A stretch of 50,825 nt of DNA, from assembly GCA_945860565.1 (NCBI GenBank), contig CAMAQS010000008.1:1-50825 (forward strand), read 5' to 3'. This document shows, piece after piece, positions 17,318-27,460 of this stretch; within the stretch, counting starts at the first letter, position 1, and every line of letters starts with the position of its first letter. The notes below the pieces were generated by a model that was given only the letters and a program-made list of their open reading frames with translations, did no database searches and was not told the DNA's origin. The position numbers and the translations under genes were made by a program. The stretch comes from Chitinophaga pinensis. Lineage in GTDB: Bacteria; Bacteroidota; Bacteroidia; NS11-12g; UBA955.

Positions 17318-17692
17318 ATGAAGATAAGAATACTTTCACTTCTTTTCTTATTAGTTGGTTTAAATGTCTCAACGCAAGCAAGTTACCGTCTTCCAGAAGA
17401 GGGAGGTCCTGTATTGTCTGGTGGACCAGAATTTACGCTTACACCAAATCCGGTGAATGGTTCATATTTTCATGTAAATATTAACTTCTCTGAAAATGAT
17501 TATCCAGATGCAGCCATTGTTATTTCGGATGTGTTGGGTAAAATAGTGTACTTCCATGGACTTAAAAAAGGTGATTTCATTGAAGGTCGTGTTCGCATTG
17601 CCGTAATGGATGCCTCTTTAGATAAAGGTGTTTATTTTGTTCAAGTAAAAAGCGGTGATTATACCCGCACGCTCAAGTTAGCAATTCGTTAA
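17318..17692 (+). CDS. Mini secreted protein consisting almost entirely of a T9SS sorting domain
   Basis: 124 residues. Signal peptide MKIRILSLLFLLVGL..STQA, about 20 residues of linker, then from FTLTPNPVNGSYF to the end a T9SS type A sorting domain (VISDVLGKIVYF, LDKGVYFVQVKSGDYTRTLKLAIR). No cargo domain is left. The ATG at 17318 is supported by the promoter box; the frame from 17282 overlaps the terminator. It is followed by the acetyltransferase gene (6 bases) and then rhomboid. It could be a small surface or lipopolysaccharide-bound protein, or a decayed remnant, but the intact signal and frame argue for function. Confidence 0.8.
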   Translation: MKIRILSLLFLLVGLNVSTQASYRLPEEGGPVLSGGPEFTLTPNPVNGSYFHVNINFSENDYPDAAIVISDVLGKIVYFHGLKKGDFIEGRVRIAVMDASLDKGVYFVQVKSGDYTRTLKLAIR

Positions 17693-17698
17693 TCTTTT

Positions 17699-18151
17699 AT
17701 GATTATTCGTTCAGCCCGCATCTCCGATGTTGAGGCTATTCATCATTTAATTCTTCAGTTAGCAGAATACGAAAAGGCGCCTGAAAAAGTGGTCTCTACA
17801 CCCGAAGTATTGTCCACAGCTCTATTTCAATCACATCCTTGGGTGTTTGCGTGGGTTGCTGAAACATCATCTCAAGAAATTGTTGGTACTGCCATTTGTT
17901 ACTTGCGTTATAGTACTTGGAATGGCCCAGTTTTATATCTCGAAGATTTAATAGTGGATCAAACTTTTAGAAGAAAAAATATTGGAACCCTGCTCATGCA
18001 CGAAATCATAGGCTTTGCCAAATTGAATTCATACCGCCACATTACTTGGCAGGTACTCGATTGGAATTCATCGGCAATAGATTTTTATAAGAAATTTGAT
18101 GTGAATTTAGACTCTTCTTGGGTAAATGTAATTCTGCCCATTGAAAAATGA
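17699..18151 (+). CDS. GNAT N-acetyltransferase, diamine/thialysine acetyltransferase-like
   Basis: 150 residues. YLEDLIVDQTFRRKNIGTLLM is the acetyl-CoA binding motif A, and TWQVLDWNSSAIDFYKKF is the motif B signature of the SSAT (spermidine/spermine or thialysine N-acetyltransferase) branch. It would acetylate a small amine with acetyl-CoA in the cytoplasm; the substrate is inferred. It lies 6 bases after the mini-T9SS gene and overlaps rhomboid by ATGA. Confidence 0.88.
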   Translation: MIIRSARISDVEAIHHLILQLAEYEKAPEKVVSTPEVLSTALFQSHPWVFAWVAETSSQEIVGTAICYLRYSTWNGPVLYLEDLIVDQTFRRKNIGTLLMHEIIGFAKLNSYRHITWQVLDWNSSAIDFYKKFDVNLDSSWVNVILPIEK

Positions 18152-18774
18152 AAACCTATTTAATTTCCGCAATTGGTGCGTTCTGCACAATGATACTGTT
18201 GCTGGTTATTTTTTTATTCCAGAATCCTTCAAGTACATCATTTTTTGCAACACATCCACGAGAATGGAATCAATTTTTTACGGCGTTTACAGGATCCTGG
18301 TTACACGGAGATGTTTCTCATCTTTCTGGGAACCTCATTTCATTGGCGGGATTATTTGCCTTGTATATCTTACTTTTTCCGGGAAAGTGGTTCATTTTTT
18401 TTATTTTACAATTTATAACTTCTGGAATCATATTGTTTTTCCTCTCACCAGAAGGAATTTCACATATAGGGGCTTCTACTTGGGCTTATTCTTACGTGGG
18501 ATTTTTATCGTTAATTACATTAATGCATCCTAACGCACGTGTGAAATCCTATTTTTTATTGGTCTGTTTATGGTACGGAGGAATGTGGTGGGGATTGTTG
18601 CCCTTAATACCGGGGATATCTTACCACGGACACATTAGTGGACTAATAGCTGGTGTTTTAATTGCCCTTTTATTTCAAGGTTCATGGTTCAAATATTTAC
18701 CCAATATTGTAGCTCCATCTTGGTCAAATGAAGACGAATTGAAGGAAAGTAATCCTTATGATAATTTTAAATAG
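18148..18774 (+). CDS. Rhomboid-family intramembrane protease
   Basis: 208 residues with about six membrane helices. Rhomboid landmarks: HxxxN at H58-N62 (HLSGN), the serine motif GAST with S110, and HxxGxxxG at H162 (HISGLIAG). The Ser-His dyad is intact although GxSG reads GAST, so it is probably active and cleaves membrane helices of unknown substrates. The start overlaps the acetyltransferase stop by four bases. The stop (TAG) directly abuts that of the convergent transporter. Confidence 0.85.
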   Translation: MKTYLISAIGAFCTMILLLVIFLFQNPSSTSFFATHPREWNQFFTAFTGSWLHGDVSHLSGNLISLAGLFALYILLFPGKWFIFFILQFITSGIILFFLSPEGISHIGASTWAYSYVGFLSLITLMHPNARVKSYFLLVCLWYGGMWWGLLPLIPGISYHGHISGLIAGVLIALLFQGSWFKYLPNIVAPSWSNEDELKESNPYDNFK

Positions 18775-20016
18775 TTAGTTATTCCAGGCTTTTTGTTTTG
18801 AATCTTTGAAAAGAAAAACAAAGGCTATGGCTACAATTAGCGCATAGATGGCAAAAGTCATCCAAATGTTATTCCATTGCTTGCTTCCATCTTGATTTAT
18901 GAAAAAGTGTTGAATAATATAACCACTACTTAGACTTCCGAATACTGCACCTACACCGTTTACCATTGTTGTAAATAAACCTTGCGCACTCGATCTTATT
19001 TCTTTATTAGCAGATTGTTCAATAAATAACGAGCCTGAAATATTAAAGAAATCAAATGCCATTCCGTAAATAATGCAAGATAAAACAATCATCCACAACC
19101 CACTTCCCGGATCGCCATAGGCGAAAAGTGCAAAACGTAGAACCCAGGCTATCATACTGATTAACATCACTTGTTTGATCCCAAATCGTCTCATAAAAAA
19201 TGGAATGGCCAAAATGAATAAGGTTTCACTAATTTGAGAAATACTCATAATCATGGCGGGATATTTTACTGCCAACGATTGTGCATATTCGGTTTTTGAA
19301 GAGAACTCATGTAAAAATGTATCCCCATAAGCATTTGTAAGTTGCAAGGCTGCGCCAAGTAACATGGAAAAGGTAAAAAATACGGCAAATTGGCGGTCCT
19401 TAAAAAGTTGGAACGCACTCAATCCAAAAATTGAAGCCAATTTAATTGGTCCTTTTTGCCTGCCTAAGGGAGGACAATCTGGCAAAGTGAACGAAAATAT
19501 CCCTAAAAATACCGATACAAATGAGGCCAAATAAAATTGATTGGCAGAGGTTTCATTTTTGGTTAAACTTATTGTCCACAAAGCGCAAATGAAACCAACT
19601 GTCCCCCAAACCCTGATTGGAGGAAAGGATTTGATTACGTTAAAGTTTCTAGTGGTTAATATATGGTAAGCCACGGTATTTGACAGTGAAATTGTGGGCA
19701 TGTAGAAAATCATGGTGGCCAAAATTATCCAAAACATGTCCTGCGGACTATTTGCTTGAGGAATAAAGAACAAGCCTATGGCACCCAATAAATGAAGCAC
19801 GCCATATAATTTTTGAGCAGGAATAAGTTTATCGGCAAGAATACCCGTAATGGCAGGCATGAACAAGGAAGCCAAACCCATGGTAGAAAAAATCACCCCG
19901 AACTCTGTAGAATCCCATTTTTTGTTATTAAACCAGTAAGCTCCAATGGTGATTAACCAACAGCCCCAGATAAAAAATTGTAAAAAGCTTATTACTGTTA
20001 ATCTAAATTTTATCAT
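18775..20016 (-). CDS. Nucleoside:H+ symporter family MFS transporter
   Basis: 413 residues, 12 predicted membrane helices. The N-terminus (RLTVISFLQFFIWGCWLITIGAYWF) and FSTMGLASLFMPAITGILADK are characteristic of the NupG/XapB nucleoside permease family. It would import nucleosides driven by the proton gradient. It is preceded by a TATATTTG -7 box. The gene upstream on the same strand, gmhA, is 72 bases away and probably in a different transcript. Confidence 0.87.
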   Translation of the reverse strand: MIKFRLTVISFLQFFIWGCWLITIGAYWFNNKKWDSTEFGVIFSTMGLASLFMPAITGILADKLIPAQKLYGVLHLLGAIGLFFIPQANSPQDMFWIILATMIFYMPTISLSNTVAYHILTTRNFNVIKSFPPIRVWGTVGFICALWTISLTKNETSANQFYLASFVSVFLGIFSFTLPDCPPLGRQKGPIKLASIFGLSAFQLFKDRQFAVFFTFSMLLGAALQLTNAYGDTFLHEFSSKTEYAQSLAVKYPAMIMSISQISETLFILAIPFFMRRFGIKQVMLISMIAWVLRFALFAYGDPGSGLWMIVLSCIIYGMAFDFFNISGSLFIEQSANKEIRSSAQGLFTTMVNGVGAVFGSLSSGYIIQHFFINQDGSKQWNNIWMTFAIYALIVAIAFVFLFKDSKQKAWNN

Positions 20017-20030
20017 TTGTTAAAGAACTC

Positions 20031-20038
20031 CAAATATA
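20031..20038 (-). promoter_or_regulatory. -7 box TATATTTG upstream of the nucleoside transporter gene
   Basis: Exact TAnnTTTG on the minus strand, 14 bases before the ATG at 20016. No TTG occurs at the standard distance. Confidence 0.45.
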
Positions 20039-20088
20039 GCAGAATTCTCAAAGACTAATTTTACCACAAAAATTGAATTTGACTAAAA

Positions 20089-20676
20089 TCATGTGGAATA
20101 ACCGAGCTCTTGCTCAATTCCATCAATAATGCTATGGATTACTTTAATATGAATCTCTTGGGCTCTATCGGCAAAATCGCTTTTTGGTGCGCGTACTTCA
20201 ATGTCACATAAATCTTTTATTTTGCCCCCATCTTTACCTGAAAGTCCAATTACAGTCATGCCTATTTTTTTAGCTTCTAACATGGCTTGATACACGTTTT
20301 CGCTATTCCCACTCGTGCTAATTCCCAACAAAACATCTCCAGGTTTACCATGCGCTTGAACATATCTTGAAAATATTAAGTCGTAACCATAATCGTTGCC
20401 AACACAGGTTATATGACTAGAATCACTGATTGATATTGCGGGCAATGCAGGACGATTGTGTTTGTAGCGTCCTGTTAGTTCCTCTGCAAAGTGCATAGAA
20501 TCACAATGACTTCCGCCATTGCCGCACGATAAAATTTTACCACCGTTTTTAAAACTATCTGAAATGACGTTTACACATTGAGAAATTTTGTGAAAATTAT
20601 TTTCGTCAGAAAGAAAAGCTTCAAGCACCGTTTGGGCCTCGGTAAAATGGATTTTTATAGATTGTGAACGATCCAT
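20089..20676 (-). CDS. gmhA: D-sedoheptulose 7-phosphate isomerase
   Basis: 195 residues of the SIS-domain sugar isomerase family. [20 protein letters not shown], the [10 protein letters not shown] phosphate loop and the C-terminal [12 protein letters not shown] helix are diagnostic of GmhA (E. coli protein 192 residues). It makes D-glycero-D-manno-heptose 7-phosphate, the first step to heptose for lipopolysaccharide or glycans. It follows dsbD by 3 bases. Other heptose genes are not in the window. Confidence 0.95.
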   Translation of the reverse strand: MDRSQSIKIHFTEAQTVLEAFLSDENNFHKISQCVNVISDSFKNGGKILSCGNGGSHCDSMHFAEELTGRYKHNRPALPAISISDSSHITCVGNDYGYDLIFSRYVQAHGKPGDVLLGISTSGNSENVYQAMLEAKKIGMTVIGLSGKDGGKIKDLCDIEVRAPKSDFADRAQEIHIKVIHSIIDGIEQELGYST

Positions 20677-20679
20677 GTT

Positions 20680-22782
20680 TTAGTTCTTTTTGCTATTGTA
20701 TCGGGTTATACCGTCTTCTAGGAATTGTTTAAATGGCGCAACTTTGAATTCAAAATAATCAGCACCATAAGCAGGTTGCAACAATTCCTCGTTTGCATCG
20801 AGTAAACAGTACAATGGTTGTGTAGATTTTCCAAAATAGTATTCTTCTAACTCTGCGTTTTTTTCTCCTAAGGTTGTAATGGTTTTACCAGAAGATTTAC
20901 TATTGTATTGTTCGTTTTTGGGTAACTTTATTTTTTTGTCATCCACATAAAGCGATACCACAATATATTTATCTTTTAACAATTTAAGTACTTCAGGATC
21001 TGACCAAACTTTTTCTTCCATTTTGCGGCAGTTAACACAGCCGTGTCCTGTGAAATCAATAAACAATGGTTTCTTTTGTTCACGGGCACATGCCAATGCT
21101 TGATCATAATCGTAATAACTGCTAATTCCGTGAGGACTGTGTAAAAGGTTAGAATATTTTGGTGATTCGCACAATCCAGCTGATGATTCGGCAGATCTAT
21201 CCATTCTAAAATCTTGGGTGCTCATTGGAGGTAAATATCCTGCCAATCCTTTAAGTGGCGCACCAAACATTCCAGGAATCATGTAGGCCACAAATGTAAA
21301 TACCAGAATAACGAGTGAAAGTCTAAAAACACTTAACTTTTTTGTTGGAGAGTCGTGATCAAATTGAATTTTTCCCAACAAATACAATCCCAACAAAGAA
21401 AAGATTACAATCCAAACAGCCAAATAAATTTCTCTGTCTAAAATTCCCCAGTGATAGGTTTGGTCTGGAATGCTTAAGAATTTCATGGCAAATGCCAATT
21501 CTACAAATCCGAGAACTACTTTAACACTGTTTAACCAACCACCACTTTTAGGTAAGTTGTTTAACCAAGATGGAAACAAGGCCAAAAGCCCAAAGGGCAA
21601 AGCAAACGCCAATGAGAAACCGAACATAGCAACTATTGGCCTAGATGCACCACCATGCACGGCTTCAACCAATACAGTGCCTACAATTGGGCCAGTACAG
21701 GAAAAAGAAACCAATGCGATGGTAACTGCCATAAAAACAGCTCCAGTTAGTCCTCCCTTATCCGCCTGTTGGTCTACTTTATTTACGATCCAAGAAGGTA
21801 GAGTAATTTCAAATGCCCCAAAAAAACTGGCAGCAAATACCACAAATATGACAGTAAAAAATACATTTGGCAACCAATGTGTACTCAACCAATTGGCCGC
21901 ATTTGCGCCGAAGGCAAAAGCCACAATGGTACCTACTACTGTATAAAGTGCAATAATGGATATAGAAAATACAAAAGAATCGCGCAGTGCCAATTTTCGG
22001 TTTTTGTTCTTAATGAAAAACGAAACCGTCATAGGAATCATAGGGAACACACAAGGGGTGAGCAAGGCGGTTAAACCAGATAAGAATGCTAGAATAAACA
22101 AACCCATCATTCCTTCTGATGTTTCTTTGGATTGTTTACCATCAAACGTTTTAACAGAGGTTAGTTTTTCGGCCTTTAAATAATCTGGTGTTTCATTGTT
22201 TGCGGTTATAGGTGCAACCTGATTAGAGTCATCAACTGCGGAAGGTTCTTCTGTCATTGTCTCATCAGGGGGAGCGATTTGGACATCCATTTTCCCTAAA
22301 ACAGCTAATGAACCCAATGTTATGGCAGCATCTCTAATATTTTCACAGCCTGATTCATTGCAAATTTGACCGTTAAATAGCATTTTTATGCCGTTGATGG
22401 ATGACAATACCCTTATTTTCTGCCGAAATTCTCCTTTGTAGGTGAATTCACCTGTGGAACAATTCCAAACTTCGGTTTCCTTAACCATGTGATCTCCAAT
22501 TCCTTTTATTTTACCAATGAGTTCAAAAGAAGGGTTTTTATCGAAATCTATACTTGCCCGTATTGGGCCGTCATCTTCGGGGCAATCACTTTTTTCACTG
22601 TAAACATGAAACCCTTTAGCTACATTAAATTTGATGATAATTTCAATTACATCACCTGCTTTTGGTGCCGTTTTAGTTGAGTAACTTGCCGTAAATGTGG
22701 GCTTTGGAAAACCAGCGCTATAACCATTGATTAACGCTGTTATGCCCAAAATGAAAAGTAGTGCCTTTTTAATGAGTTTCAT
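20680..22782 (-). CDS. dsbD: Thiol:disulfide interchange protein DsbD
   Basis: 700 residues. A signal peptide leads to a periplasmic N-terminal beta-sandwich domain (about 25-165, containing a Cys pair in FNGQICNESGCEN). A DsbD/CcdA transmembrane domain follows (about 225-510) with the redox Cys in LLTPCVFPMIP and VSFSCTGPIVG. A C-terminal thioredoxin domain has the active site GCVNCRK near residue 590. It moves electrons from cytoplasmic thioredoxin to periplasmic partners such as TlpA-like proteins. It heads an operon with gmhA. A TATTTTTG box lies six bases before the ATG. Confidence 0.94.
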   Translation of the reverse strand: MKLIKKALLFILGITALINGYSAGFPKPTFTASYSTKTAPKAGDVIEIIIKFNVAKGFHVYSEKSDCPEDDGPIRASIDFDKNPSFELIGKIKGIGDHMVKETEVWNCSTGEFTYKGEFRQKIRVLSSINGIKMLFNGQICNESGCENIRDAAITLGSLAVLGKMDVQIAPPDETMTEEPSAVDDSNQVAPITANNETPDYLKAEKLTSVKTFDGKQSKETSEGMMGLFILAFLSGLTALLTPCVFPMIPMTVSFFIKNKNRKLALRDSFVFSISIIALYTVVGTIVAFAFGANAANWLSTHWLPNVFFTVIFVVFAASFFGAFEITLPSWIVNKVDQQADKGGLTGAVFMAVTIALVSFSCTGPIVGTVLVEAVHGGASRPIVAMFGFSLAFALPFGLLALFPSWLNNLPKSGGWLNSVKVVLGFVELAFAMKFLSIPDQTYHWGILDREIYLAVWIVIFSLLGLYLLGKIQFDHDSPTKKLSVFRLSLVILVFTFVAYMIPGMFGAPLKGLAGYLPPMSTQDFRMDRSAESSAGLCESPKYSNLLHSPHGISSYYDYDQALACAREQKKPLFIDFTGHGCVNCRKMEEKVWSDPEVLKLLKDKYIVVSLYVDDKKIKLPKNEQYNSKSSGKTITTLGEKNAELEEYYFGKSTQPLYCLLDANEELLQPAYGADYFEFKVAPFKQFLEDGITRYNSKKN

Positions 22783-22788
22783 TGCTTA

Positions 22789-22796
22789 CAAAAATA
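22789..22796 (-). promoter_or_regulatory. -7 box TATTTTTG upstream of dsbD
   Basis: Exact TAnnTTTG on the minus strand ending six bases before the ATG, predicting a leaderless or nearly leaderless message. No -33 TTG at the expected distance. Confidence 0.45.
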
Positions 22797-22910
22797 TATT
22801 AATTTCTAATGGTATAGACGGACTTTTATCACTTTTAAACCAATTTGTGAACAATAAATCTCGTGAATTCGTTAAAATGGCTTTAGGTTTGGATAAAATT
22901 GTACACAAGA

Positions 22911-24404
22911 ATGAGTAAAAGAGGTGCAAATATACTCTGCTTAGTGAGCGCATTTTATGCGGTAATTGGGGCTGCACAGTCACATAAGTCATTAACTACC
23001 AAACAATATATAGATTCTTTTAGCGCAATTGCCATGGAAGAAATGCGGGTTAATGGAGTGCCAGCAAGTATAACACTAGGACAAGGTATTTTAGAGAGTG
23101 CTTCTGGAAATTCTAAATTATCTAAGGAATGCAATAACCATTTTGGCATAAAGTGTCGAAAAAATTGGAATGGAAAATTTTGCCTTGCAGACGATGATGC
23201 AAAAGATGAGTGCTTTAGAGGGTATGAAACTTCATTTGAAAGTTATAGAGACCATTCCTTATTTTTAAAATCTAGCAGTCGTTATGCTTCTCTTTTTGAA
23301 CTCGTTCCAACCGATTATCAAGGTTGGTCAAACGGTTTAAGAGATGCAGGCTACGCCACAAATCCAGCCTATGGTAATATCTTAATCAAAATTATTCAGA
23401 AATACAGGTTAAGTTTATATGACAGTATTGTGGTGCTCGGTGAAGATTTTTTTACTTCTGGGGAAATGAAAAGATTGGAAATTAACGGCATTCCAGCTAT
23501 TGCAGCAAGACAAGGAGATGATGTAGAACGAATCGCAACAGAAAATAAACTTAAAGCTTGGCAAATTTATAAGTACAACGATTTGGAAAAGTCGGAACTG
23601 ATAAATCCCGGTGAGATTTTGTATCTAAAACCAAAGCGAAAAACATCCCCCGAAAACATACACATTATAAAACGTGGAGAAACCATGCGCGATGTTTCTC
23701 AGATATATGCCATTAAAGTGAAATCGCTGTATAAAATGAATCAACTTAAAGCCGGTCAAGAACCAGAAATAGGGGAAGAAATTTATTTAAGTACCAAAAG
23801 AACAGATCCTCCAAAAGTAATGGCTAAAGGCAAAGTCCCAATGTCTACTGCTTCTCAAATAATGTCTGCTACAAAAAATATCTCAGATGCCAACATGCAC
23901 GATGTACAACCAGGGGAAACTATTGAAATGATTGCCGACAGATATAAAGTGTCGGTTCTTAACATTGTTAGATGGAACGATTTAGAGTATGCAGAAGTTG
24001 GTGTGGGGCAAATTCTAGTGATGTCTCCGAATGTTAAAGCGTCAGCATCTGTTACCTCAGTAACTGAAAATTCCACCGATTTAACGCCTAAAACACACGT
24101 TGTTACCAAAGGACAAACTGCGTATTCTATTGCACGTCTTTATGGATTAGATCCAACTTTGGTTGTGCAGTGGAATGGATTGTCAAAAAGATTGTTAAAG
24201 GTAGACGACGTGGTTTATTTATACGACCGCAGTAAAGAAAGCAATGTAATTCCCGATAACAAACCGGAAATACATTTTGTGAAATTGGGTGAAACCCTGT
24301 TTTCAATAAGTAAGAAATATTCTTTGTCGGTAGAAGAGTTAAAGAGAATTAATCGATCAAACAACAATTCTATCGTTATTGGACAAAAAATAAAGTTAAA
24401 ATGA
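22911..24404 (+). CDS. Glucosaminidase-domain protein with five LysM repeats
   Basis: 497 residues from the ATG at 22911. A signal peptide (about 1-23) is followed by a glucosaminidase/FlgJ-like domain (about 30-165) with the catalytic-region ITLGQGILESASGNSKLS and CNNHFGIKC. Then come five LysM peptidoglycan-binding repeats, the first degenerate: around IAARQGDDVERIA, IIKRGETMRDVS, VQPGETIEMIA, VTKGQTAYSIA and VKLGETLFSIS. It probably cleaves or remodels cell-wall glycan at the periplasmic face. A TAGGTTTG box (22884-22891) lies 19 bases upstream. The TGA directly abuts the lysC stop. Confidence 0.92.
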   Translation: MSKRGANILCLVSAFYAVIGAAQSHKSLTTKQYIDSFSAIAMEEMRVNGVPASITLGQGILESASGNSKLSKECNNHFGIKCRKNWNGKFCLADDDAKDECFRGYETSFESYRDHSLFLKSSSRYASLFELVPTDYQGWSNGLRDAGYATNPAYGNILIKIIQKYRLSLYDSIVVLGEDFFTSGEMKRLEINGIPAIAARQGDDVERIATENKLKAWQIYKYNDLEKSELINPGEILYLKPKRKTSPENIHIIKRGETMRDVSQIYAIKVKSLYKMNQLKAGQEPEIGEEIYLSTKRTDPPKVMAKGKVPMSTASQIMSATKNISDANMHDVQPGETIEMIADRYKVSVLNIVRWNDLEYAEVGVGQILVMSPNVKASASVTSVTENSTDLTPKTHVVTKGQTAYSIARLYGLDPTLVVQWNGLSKRLLKVDDVVYLYDRSKESNVIPDNKPEIHFVKLGETLFSISKKYSLSVEELKRINRSNNNSIVIGQKIKLK

Positions 24405-25670
24405 TTATCTTAATACAAAGTGTGCGGCATTACCAACGTGCTGTTTTAAGATAACAGCACCCAATTCACCGGAATATTCTTCAATTTTTTCATTGCCCGG
24501 TTGATAAATGCTCAATAGTTTTAAATCGTTGGTTACATTTACGTTAAGACCCAATTCGGAAAGTTCATTTTGCAGAGGCAAATGTTGATTTTCTTTGTTA
24601 TCTATAATGCAGCGAAAATGAATCGCGGAATTTTGCATTATGTTGAGTCTAACTTTGTTCTTGCTCATTATTTGAAAAATCTGTTGCAGATTGTCCTCAG
24701 CAATGAAATTGAAATCGGCGGTACTAATTTCCAGCATCAACTGATTTTCTTTCAGTATTTTACAAGGAACAGCGAGTGTAGAACTTGAATTGGAGACTTT
24801 TGTGCCTTGGTTGTCTTGGTTTATGAATGACCTTACAAACAAAGGAATATTTGATGCTTTAAGTGGTTGTACTGTTTTTGGATGTATTACGGAAGCTCCG
24901 TAATAGGCCAATTCAATTGCATCGTTGTATGTAAGTTCAGGAATAATAACTGATTCAGAAAACTTTTTAGGATCAGCATTCATTACCCCATTTACATCCT
25001 TCCAAATACTTACCGATTCAGCATGCAATAATTTCCCAAAAATTGCAGCAGAATAATCGCTCCCTTCTCTGCCCAAGGTGGTTGTTTCTCCCTTTTCTCC
25101 TTTTCCGATAAACCCTTGAGTGATGATTAAATTTTTCTGAGATAAAGGCAATAATCTATTGGTTACTATACGTTCGGTTTCTTCCCATTGCACGCGGGCA
25201 TCCCTATATCTACTGTCAGTAATAATGAAATTTCTGGCATCTACCCATTGATTTCGAATCCCAATACTCAATAAGTATGCACTTACAATACGCGTAGAGA
25301 TGAGTTCACCATAACATACAATTTGGTCGTACAAAAAATCATAATCGTCCAGTAGATTGTTATTGTCAATCAAACATTCTAATTCCAAAAAAAGATTTTC
25401 CACTTCATTCATCCACATTGATGCGGAATTGCCTAACAATTCATTTATGAGTGTTTGGTGGGATGTTTTAATCTCTTGAAGGATTTCGTATCCTTGTTTG
25501 TTGTAATGATAGCAGGCATTTACCAACCGCTCTAATGCATTTGTGTTTTTCCCCATTGCACTAATCACCACGAGTAAATTGTGTTGATTGTTGTAAGAAA
25601 TAATTTGAGCTACATTTTTCACTCCATCGGCATCTTTCACAGATGCGCCACCAAATTTATATATCTTCAT
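24405..25670 (-). CDS. lysC: Aspartate kinase (monofunctional)
   Basis: 421 residues. KFGGASVKD starts the amino-acid kinase domain, with [14 protein letters not shown] and [13 protein letters not shown] as nucleotide and substrate-binding motifs. Two ACT-type regulatory segments follow (about 300-400). It phosphorylates aspartate, the entry to lysine, threonine and methionine synthesis. There is no fused homoserine dehydrogenase. It is divergent from fbp. Confidence 0.94.
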   Translation of the reverse strand: MKIYKFGGASVKDADGVKNVAQIISYNNQHNLLVVISAMGKNTNALERLVNACYHYNKQGYEILQEIKTSHQTLINELLGNSASMWMNEVENLFLELECLIDNNNLLDDYDFLYDQIVCYGELISTRIVSAYLLSIGIRNQWVDARNFIITDSRYRDARVQWEETERIVTNRLLPLSQKNLIITQGFIGKGEKGETTTLGREGSDYSAAIFGKLLHAESVSIWKDVNGVMNADPKKFSESVIIPELTYNDAIELAYYGASVIHPKTVQPLKASNIPLFVRSFINQDNQGTKVSNSSSTLAVPCKILKENQLMLEISTADFNFIAEDNLQQIFQIMSKNKVRLNIMQNSAIHFRCIIDNKENQHLPLQNELSELGLNVNVTNDLKLLSIYQPGNEKIEEYSGELGAVILKQHVGNAAHFVLR

Positions 25671-25749
25671 GTGCTTTCAGGATTTTTCAAGGAAAATCGA
25701 AGTTTTTTTAGTTGCTTTGCAAAATAAATACTTAAATCACGAAATCCCT

Positions 25750-26769
25750 ATGCCATTTGCCGAAATAATTACCCTCGAACAGTTCATTGTAGATCAACAA
25801 TCATTATATAAAGATGCCGATGGGTCTTTAAGTAGAATATTTCGGTCAATTGAGTTGGCTACAAAAATTGTGAACAGGGATGTTCGCAAGGCCGGATTGG
25901 TAGATATATTGGGAAATCATGGTGGCACCAATACCCATGGGGAAGAACAAAAGAAACTCGATGTCATCGCCAATGATATTTTTATCGCTGCATTGTCTAA
26001 ATCTGGTGAAGTGAGTGTCGTGATTTCAGAAGAAAACGATGACCCTATTTTTGTTGAAGGTGCTGAAGAAGAAAAATACATTGTTGCCATTGACCCATTA
26101 GATGGCAGCAGCAACATAGATGTGAATGCGAGTATCGGTACGATTTTTTCCATTTATAGAAGACCTTCCAATTCTAAAATGGTTACAGTTGAAGATTGTT
26201 TGCAAAAAGGCAAACACCAAGTTGCGGCGGGTTATGTGATTTATGGTAGCAGTACCATGCTTGTTTATACCACAGGTTTAGGTGTAAATGGTTTCACACT
26301 AGACGACAGTATACAGGAGTTTTGTTTGTCTCACCCAAATATTCAAACACCAACTACTGGAAAAGTATTTAGTATAAATGAAGGCAATTATGCCGATTTT
26401 CCTGATGGTGTAAAAGCGTATATTGATTATTGCAAAGAAAAAGATGCGAGTACCAATCGTCCTTATGGTGCTCGTTATATTGGTAGTTTAATTGCAGATT
26501 TTCACCGCAATTTATTAAAGGGTGGAATTTTCATGTATCCCCCAACAGAAAAAACCCCTAAAGGAAAATTGCGCTTAATGTACGAATGTAATCCTATGGC
26601 ATTCATTGTAGAGCAAGCTGGTGGAATGGCATCAACAGGAGTGGAACGCATTTTGGATGTTAAACCAACAGATTTGCACCAAAGAGCGCCTATTTTTATC
26701 GGGTCTACCGAGATGGTCGAAAAAGCATTAGAAATGCTCAATCATCCGGAAATTGCAGTTACGAATTAA
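25750..26769 (+). CDS. fbp: Fructose-1,6-bisphosphatase, class I
   Basis: 339 residues from the ATG at 25750, which gives the family N-terminus [11 protein letters not shown]. An earlier ATG at 25669 overlaps the lysC start codon and adds non-family sequence. The metal-binding signature [19 protein letters not shown] and the C-terminal [21 protein letters not shown] are diagnostic. It catalyses the committed gluconeogenic step. Its 3' end overlaps recO by 11 bases on the opposite strand. Confidence 0.96.
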   Translation: MPFAEIITLEQFIVDQQSLYKDADGSLSRIFRSIELATKIVNRDVRKAGLVDILGNHGGTNTHGEEQKKLDVIANDIFIAALSKSGEVSVVISEENDDPIFVEGAEEEKYIVAIDPLDGSSNIDVNASIGTIFSIYRRPSNSKMVTVEDCLQKGKHQVAAGYVIYGSSTMLVYTTGLGVNGFTLDDSIQEFCLSHPNIQTPTTGKVFSINEGNYADFPDGVKAYIDYCKEKDASTNRPYGARYIGSLIADFHRNLLKGGIFMYPPTEKTPKGKLRLMYECNPMAFIVEQAGGMASTGVERILDVKPTDLHQRAPIFIGSTEMVEKALEMLNHPEIAVTN

Positions 26770-27454
26770 TTTCGTCAATTATTGCCAAAGATTTTAACGA
26801 TTTATTTGGAAAGGCATGAAATTGAAGGTGCAGAACCAATGCGTTGAGTAAATCTCTTCTTTCCATGCGTGAAAGTTGTAAATCTTGTCCGTCTTGTATT
26901 CGGTTAACCGCAATTGTCATCCATGCTGGTTGTGGCTTTATGCCCTCATTTGGCGCATATTCTGCCACTATATTCGATTTTTCTAAGTGAACGGATGTAT
27001 ATCCGCCCCAATGCACATCGTAACCCAATTGGCTGCATAATCCTAAAGTAAATTGTATCGGGTGATAACTCCAAGAGCTAGATTTTTTTAGATTGTCCCA
27101 CTGCTCCATCAAAAATGCAAATAACTCATTTTCAGGTTGATTTTCCTGTAAACTGGCAGACAATAATTCCAAATAGAATTGTTGAATTTGCAAAATAACA
27201 GGGTGGGGTATACCCATTTCATTGTTCAATATTCGTGTTTCTTTTACGCGATTTAATCCCCCATCTTTTTTTAGATTAAAAACAATTTCTAAAAAGTTAC
27301 CGGGCTGGAAATAAGCATTGTGGGTTTTAGACTTTTGGACACCTTGAACTATAAAACTGAGTAATCCGCAGTCTTCAGTAAAAACTTTGGCGATAACCGA
27401 ATGATCGGTATATGGAATTTTACGAAGTACCAGCGCCCTAGTTTTTGTGAGCAT
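26759..27454 (-). CDS. recO: DNA repair protein RecO
   Basis: 231 residues. N-terminal OB fold ([22 protein letters not shown] ... [10 protein letters not shown]) followed by the helical RecO domain. There is no zinc cysteine cluster, as in many Gram-negative RecO proteins. It loads RecA on SSB-coated DNA with RecR. Only six bases separate it from the upstream TolB-like gene, so it appears to be the last gene of the haem-uptake unit, which would tie a repair gene to iron-responsive transcription unless it has an internal promoter. Confidence 0.93.
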   Translation of the reverse strand: MLTKTRALVLRKIPYTDHSVIAKVFTEDCGLLSFIVQGVQKSKTHNAYFQPGNFLEIVFNLKKDGGLNRVKETRILNNEMGIPHPVILQIQQFYLELLSASLQENQPENELFAFLMEQWDNLKKSSSWSYHPIQFTLGLCSQLGYDVHWGGYTSVHLEKSNIVAEYAPNEGIKPQPAWMTIAVNRIQDGQDLQLSRMERRDLLNALVLHLQFHAFPNKSLKSLAIIDEINS

Positions 27455-27460
27455 GGCGCT

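Noticed and set aside
21470-21946. 158-codon ORF antisense to dsbD
   Set aside because: It is fully covered by the well-supported dsbD frame; composition (many Thr, Asn and Pro) is that of a shadow frame.
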